This document shows positions 52,652-56,533 of a stretch of 56,533 nucleotides of DNA, piece by piece. This stretch comes from an uncultured Gammaproteobacteria bacterium (GTDB lineage: Bacteria; Pseudomonadota; Gammaproteobacteria; Arenicellales; UBA868), in assembly GCA_905612355.1 (NCBI GenBank), contig CAJQRU010000020.1, forward strand, positions 1 through 56,533, given 5' to 3'. Both the position numbers and the translations under genes were made by a program. Below the pieces are notes generated by a model, which made no database searches, was not told the DNA's origin, and saw nothing but the letters and a program-made list of their open reading frames with translations. How positions within the stretch are numbered: the stretch's first letter is position 1; each line of letters opens with the position of its first letter.

Positions 52652-54139
52652 TCAGGTTTTCCATGATGCCGCGGGCTCAAAAGGAAACATGGGCCGCCGA
52701 CGAAATTGATAATCAAACCCACTGAGATCCGATGACGTGACACCCGGCGTATTGACGCGTATAAAGTGAGAACACAACGATGCGTAGGCCGCCAACGGTG
52801 AATTAACACCTTTGGCTACAAGGACCTCGAAACCCTGTGGATCTAGATCACAGCAAGCGAACTGGCCCAGGCTCCAAGGTACGATGCGCTTCGACGTCAA
52901 CATCACCGTTAAGCCAGACGCGATCGTTACCACCGCCGACTTCCCTTGATCGAAATTCACGATGCCGCCATGGCGAGCCTCGTCCTCGCTAAATTGTCCC
53001 TCATACAACCCCTCTACCCGGATGCGTGCCACCAAAGGGTCACCGTGTAAAGCGTCTGTAGCACCACCCATCGAGAGCGTCAGTTCCGCTCCAACCCCTG
53101 CTTCATCCGCCACAGAGACCGCTACGGGATCAAACAAACAAATGAATGCTTTCGGAATGCTGCAGCGAACCAATGCGTGCGCAAGATGCGTTGAATCGGC
53201 CGGCGAACCGCCCCCCACATTGTCACCCATATCTAACAGGCACACTCGACCTTGCAAAGGTTTAATCTCATTCAAACAACTGTCAATGTCGGCCGCCGTT
53301 GCAGTGAACTGGGTGCGCTCACTCCACATTGCATCAGATAATTCAGTGGCGATAGCCGCAGCAAGACTCTCGTCCTGGTCAGTGACAGCAATCACTGCAC
53401 TACCCATCTCAGCGACATCCGCATAAGGAAAGCCCTGCAGAATGCTGATCGACAAAACACCCGATCTGCCACGCAAAGTGTCAGCCACATGATAGAGCTC
53501 AAGGCAAGGAGATTCGGCTGTCGCCTGGCGTTCAATATTCATAACAAATGGAGGAAACACTGCCCGTTGCACCGGTGTGACTTCCCCCTTCAGAGATCGT
53601 GACATCAGTATCGCCGCTTCCCTGCCTCGCTCAAACTGATCCACATGGGGATTGGACCGATACGCAATTAACGCATCTGTCGCATCAACCATCATCGGCG
53701 ACAAATTCGCATGCAAATCGAGGGTCCCAATGATGGGAATCAATGACCCCACCTCAGCCCGCAACCGCGCTAACCAATGCCCATCGACATCGGGATATGA
53801 ACTACTGACCGTGGCCCCGTGTGGCGCCACGAGGTAACCATCTAAGGGACCGGCAAGCGCTACCTGCTGAAACATGCGTGACATCAATTCAGAAAATGTC
53901 GCAGCGTCCATAGCACCGTAAGGTAAAGCACGCGCAGCGAACAATGGAACTGCGCTAAGCCCCTGTTGTGCAAGGCCTGCTAGGAAGCCCCCCACTTCGT
54001 GGTGAGCACCACTTAATGCTGTCCGCACCGACTCACCCTCAAGCAATAAGTCGTCCGCGAAATGTTGGACGGTCGTACTCCCAGAAACAAAAGTGTTCGA
54101 TTCCTGGAGAAGGGACAAAATGCCGACCCGCATGATCAC
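52652..54139 (-). CDS. M81 family (MlrC-like) metalloprotein
   Basis: A 495-residue full-length member of the family named for MlrC, a microcystin-degradation enzyme; most bacterial copies have unrelated roles in amino-acid or hydantoin-like catabolism. Metal-site segments are LDLHANLSPMMVDATDAL, RSNPHVDQFERG and LLDMGDNVGGGSPADST; the C-terminal VLVAKGVNSPLAAY and RRRPMFPFEP are family signatures. Start may be the GTG at 54139 or the ATG at 54133. It is the last gene of a minus-strand operon RidA, RraA-like, M81, and it is convergent with the DoeA-like gene. Confidence 0.88.
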   Translation of the reverse strand: MIMRVGILSLLQESNTFVSGSTTVQHFADDLLLEGESVRTALSGAHHEVGGFLAGLAQQGLSAVPLFAARALPYGAMDAATFSELMSRMFQQVALAGPLDGYLVAPHGATVSSSYPDVDGHWLARLRAEVGSLIPIIGTLDLHANLSPMMVDATDALIAYRSNPHVDQFERGREAAILMSRSLKGEVTPVQRAVFPPFVMNIERQATAESPCLELYHVADTLRGRSGVLSISILQGFPYADVAEMGSAVIAVTDQDESLAAAIATELSDAMWSERTQFTATAADIDSCLNEIKPLQGRVCLLDMGDNVGGGSPADSTHLAHALVRCSIPKAFICLFDPVAVSVADEAGVGAELTLSMGGATDALHGDPLVARIRVEGLYEGQFSEDEARHGGIVNFDQGKSAVVTIASGLTVMLTSKRIVPWSLGQFACCDLDPQGFEVLVAKGVNSPLAAYASLCSHFIRVNTPGVTSSDLSGFDYQFRRRPMFPFEPAASWKT

Positions 54140-54152
54140 CTCGCTTGCCTAA

Positions 54153-54818
54153 TCAGAGAATGCCATGTTCAACGAACATATTCTCCAGAGTCTCTCCGCC
54201 AGCCAATTTCTCGCGCACAACATTCTCCTCTCGCACCTTGGCCATCGACTGCGAAAGCACTTCTCGAACCGCGTCCTTGGGAACAATGAGCACACCGTCC
54301 AAATCCCCAAAGACTAAGTCGCCGCTATGGACAGGCACTCCGTTGATCTCACCGGGCACATCGAACCAGGTCATCTTCCCTCGATACTTAGTATCGACCG
54401 GGCTAAGGAAACCCGAATACACAGTGAACCCCATCTCCTGGATAAGTCGTGCATCCCTTACACCACCATCGGTAAGGCAACCGGCTGATTTCAGGTACGT
54501 AGCGCGTGTCGACAACAGTTCTCCCCACGGAGCGATACGAGTATTTCCGTGACAGACCAAGACCGGAATTTCATCTTCCTTCAGGCTATCTATCAGTCGA
54601 AGCTCCTGCTCGTAAACCTTCACATCGACGTCATCATGATAGATAGGCGAATACAGGCCAACCCGCGCCCACCCGCACAACACAGTACTGGGATCAAGAG
54701 GTCGAATCCCTGGCTTTAACACCTGATTACGGTAGCCCAGACTGTCGAGGGTATCGGAGATTACGGCACTGTAAAGCGTTGATCGAGCCATTGCTAAATC
54801 GATCGTTACAAGGCTCAT
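54153..54818 (-). CDS. RraA/4-hydroxy-4-methyl-2-oxoglutarate aldolase-like protein
   Basis: A 221-residue protein of the RraA-like fold shared by HMG aldolases and RraA. The aldolase-type motif is seen as APWGELLSTRATYLKSAGCLTDGGVRD, with the G-x-x-x-A/S-T-x-A core and the R-D pair that binds oxo acid and Mg. It begins with a 4-bp overlap (ATGA) with RidA and ends 13-19 bp before the M81 start, so all three are one operon. A retro-aldol or decarboxylation step on a 4-hydroxy-2-oxo acid or oxaloacetate is the usual activity. Confidence 0.85.
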   Translation of the reverse strand: MSLVTIDLAMARSTLYSAVISDTLDSLGYRNQVLKPGIRPLDPSTVLCGWARVGLYSPIYHDDVDVKVYEQELRLIDSLKEDEIPVLVCHGNTRIAPWGELLSTRATYLKSAGCLTDGGVRDARLIQEMGFTVYSGFLSPVDTKYRGKMTWFDVPGEINGVPVHSGDLVFGDLDGVLIVPKDAVREVLSQSMAKVREENVVREKLAGGETLENMFVEHGIL

Positions 54819-55276
54819 GCGATCTCCACGATCATTTCAACTTCAACAGGGATATCCCCAGGAAGTGACCCCATACCGACCGCAGAACGCGCCGCACGAC
54901 CTGAATCCCCAAATGCTTCAACCATGAGGTCGGAGAACCCATTGATCACTGTTGGATGATTTGCAAAAGAGGGATCCGCGTTAACCATTCCGAGCACCTT
55001 AACTACCTGCTTCACACGATCAAGATCACCAATCTCTGCTTTTAACGAGGCCAAACAACCCAACCCTACCAATTGCGCTGCCGCATACGCGTCTTCTTCC
55101 GAACAAACACTCGGAACTCGTCCTACCACGTAGGTTCCGTCGTGCCGGCGCGGCCCGTGACCTGACACATAAACCAGGTTACCAACCGTCTTCGCCACAA
55201 CATAGTTTCCCAACGGGGTTGGTACCGTAGGCAGTGTGAGGGACATGGCGGACAATCGTTCTTCAACTTTGGACAT
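54815..55276 (-). CDS. RidA family enamine/imine deaminase
   Basis: A 153-residue RidA (YjgF) protein. Landmarks are PLGNYVVAKTVGNLVYVSGHG, the catalytic Arg in ARSAVGMGSLPGDIPVEVEMI and a trimer-type beta layout. Members hydrolyse reactive 2-aminoacrylate-type imines formed by PLP enzymes or act on related substrates in catabolic operons. AGGAGG lies four bases before the ATG. It heads the operon with the RraA-like and M81 genes. The pairing fits a pathway that releases enamines or imines from amino-acid-like compounds. Confidence 0.9.
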   Translation of the reverse strand: MSKVEERLSAMSLTLPTVPTPLGNYVVAKTVGNLVYVSGHGPRRHDGTYVVGRVPSVCSEEDAYAAAQLVGLGCLASLKAEIGDLDRVKQVVKVLGMVNADPSFANHPTVINGFSDLMVEAFGDSGRAARSAVGMGSLPGDIPVEVEMIVEIA

Positions 55277-55462
55277 TACACCTCCTATTGAGTTTACTCA
55301 TCGCAACCGATTGCTTTCACAAACCGACGCGTTTCCTTAACCAAAAGCTAGTCATTAAATCTGACATATTCATTAACGATGGTAAACCGTTATAACAAAA
55401 GGGAATTGAGCAAGCGCTACTGTGTACAACACCCGTAAACGTCCGGCAGCTCAGTCTTTTAC

Positions 55463-56533
55463 TCAGACCGCTACGGCTTTTCCCTCATCCTGGCGCCAGC
55501 GCGAGAGAAGATCAGCACGGACCCGATCCACCTCATCAAGATGTTGTTGCTTGATATGACCATAGCCCCGTATGCCATCGGGTAACGAAGCGATTTCTGT
55601 CGCCAACGCATGGTTATCATGGTGTAACTCTCGTGACAACTCATCGACAATAGTCTCGTAATCGATAATACGTTGGCGCTCGGCGCGCCTTTCTGAGGTG
55701 TAACCGAATGGGTCGAACGCGGTACCGCGTAACCATCGCAACCGGGCAAGCGTTTTCATGACACGCAACATCCATGAACCGTAGGCGCGCTTTTCCGGTA
55801 ATCCCGTATAAGGATCACGGCGTGAAAACAATGGCGGTGCTAAATAAACCTCGAGGCGAAAAGGTCCTTCAAACGCCTGGGACACTCTCTTCATGAAATC
55901 ACCGTCACTATAAAGTCGGGCAACCTCGTACTCGTCTTTGTACGCCATGAGTTTGTAGCCGTACCGTGCAACAGCCGAACCAAAACCCGCAAAACCACCA
56001 GCCAGCGCACCCTCGGCCTGGCACGCACGTTCGACCAGTCTGCGGTAACGTGCTGCATAGCCCAGATCCTGGTAAAGCGTCAAATCGTTCGCCCGGGCAT
56101 CGATCAACTCATTGAGTGTTTCAGGCTGCTGAGCCAAAGATGATGCTTCACCATGGGCCACGGCCGTCACCGCCTTGAGATCAACTGCCGCTCGCCGGCC
56201 CCATCGAAACGTCTCTATATTGCTCTCCACTGCGATTCCGTTTAACTCAATCGCCCGCTCAATCCCTATCGACGACACAGGCACCAAGCCTCGCTGATAG
56301 GCATAACCCAACATGAACATATTGGTTGCGATGCCATCACCCATTAACCGGGTAGCAATCGCCGTTGCATCAAGAAAGGTCAGACGCCGTGATCCGGCAG
56401 CGCCCAAAAGACGTTGGTTAAGGTCCTCTCGCGGATACTTCAGGTCCGGACTACGCGTAAAGTGCCCCGTAATGGCTTCGTGAGTATTAATGATCAGTTG
56501 GCTGCGATCGGATGAAACCGACTGCAAAGCAAA
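55463..56533 (-). CDS. indolepyruvate ferredoxin oxidoreductase, fused type, C-terminal part, runs off the right edge
   Basis: An open frame reaching the right edge of the window (no stop, and the edge codons read FALQ). The visible part contains the IorB-like gamma domain (FLDATAIATRLMGDGIATNMFMLGYAYQRG, with the segment ERAIELNGIAVESNIETFRWG) and then the C-terminal DUF6537-type domain (VARYGYKLMAYKDEYEVARLY, GSWMLRVMKTLARLRWLRGTAFDPFGYTSERR). In full length such proteins exceed 1100 residues and decarboxylate aryl pyruvates to acyl-CoA using ThDP and ferredoxin. The N-terminal ThDP domains lie outside the window. Confidence 0.88.
   Translation of the reverse strand, partial: FALQSVSSDRSQLIINTHEAITGHFTRSPDLKYPREDLNQRLLGAAGSRRLTFLDATAIATRLMGDGIATNMFMLGYAYQRGLVPVSSIGIERAIELNGIAVESNIETFRWGRRAAVDLKAVTAVAHGEASSLAQQPETLNELIDARANDLTLYQDLGYAARYRRLVERACQAEGALAGGFAGFGSAVARYGYKLMAYKDEYEVARLYSDGDFMKRVSQAFEGPFRLEVYLAPPLFSRRDPYTGLPEKRAYGSWMLRVMKTLARLRWLRGTAFDPFGYTSERRAERQRIIDYETIVDELSRELHHDNHALATEIASLPDGIRGYGHIKQQHLDEVDRVRADLLSRWRQDEGKAVAV

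Overview
The window reads as a catabolic stretch of a proteobacterial chromosome of moderate GC, probably a marine or soil heterotroph. This is inferred from TRAP and polar amino-acid ABC importers, an Uup-type ABC-F protein, an FprA-type ferredoxin reductase, a fused indolepyruvate ferredoxin oxidoreductase and many small-molecule catabolic enzymes. The class (Gamma- or Alphaproteobacteria) cannot be fixed from sequence alone. No rRNA, tRNA or CRISPR array was recognised.

Layout. 1-0.9 kb: 5' end of a repeat-bearing acidic protein and a small lipoprotein. 1.0-7.2 kb: a three-subunit molybdenum hydroxylase (large, FAD, 2Fe-2S), a class III extradiol dioxygenase and a CoxG-like protein, all on +, then a class II aldolase on -; this looks like oxidation and ring cleavage of an unknown aromatic. 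7.4-16.9 kb: class IV aminotransferase, GT39 glycosyltransferase, EamA exporter, alpha/beta hydrolase, ureidoglycolate-lyase-like protein, a four-carbon acid sugar kinase plus PdxA2-type dehydrogenase pair, and Uup. 17-23 kb: class III aminotransferase, TRAP permeases without a binding protein, a two-subunit ThDP 2-oxoacid decarboxylase (ComDE-like), a ferredoxin reductase and a PhyH dioxygenase. 24-33.7 kb: two HpcH/HpaI aldolases, two EamA transporters, a D-2-hydroxyacid dehydrogenase, an N,N-dimethylformamidase-like large subunit, an EutA-like isomerase and a GSA-aminomutase-like enzyme.

34-55.3 kb is the most unusual part. A cassette of three genes, an M24 ectoine-hydrolase/creatinase-like enzyme, an Asp/Glu racemase-superfamily enzyme resembling EutA, and a DUF3830 protein, occurs twice (34.05-36.69 kb and 45.97-48.56 kb), and a better DoeA/EutD candidate lies at 51.4 kb. 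Around the cassettes are an amidase, a D-threonine-aldolase-like enzyme, an Ehu-like ABC importer whose genes are split into two blocks, and an operon of RidA, RraA-like and M81 (MlrC-like) proteins. I infer a catabolic island for ectoine-like or otherwise N-acylated or cyclised amino acids, with at least two substrate-specific variants of the same chemistry.

Between 36.7 and 41.2 kb, and again at 48.6-49.1 kb, the DNA is a graveyard: an N-terminal half and a separate C-terminal tail of M81 genes, a 45-codon remnant of a DoeA gene, a low-GC two-gene unit that breaks one M81 gene, a tyrosine-recombinase tail and a GC-rich patch. These suggest repeated insertion and loss in the flanks of the duplicated cassettes. 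The window ends inside a large indolepyruvate ferredoxin oxidoreductase gene.
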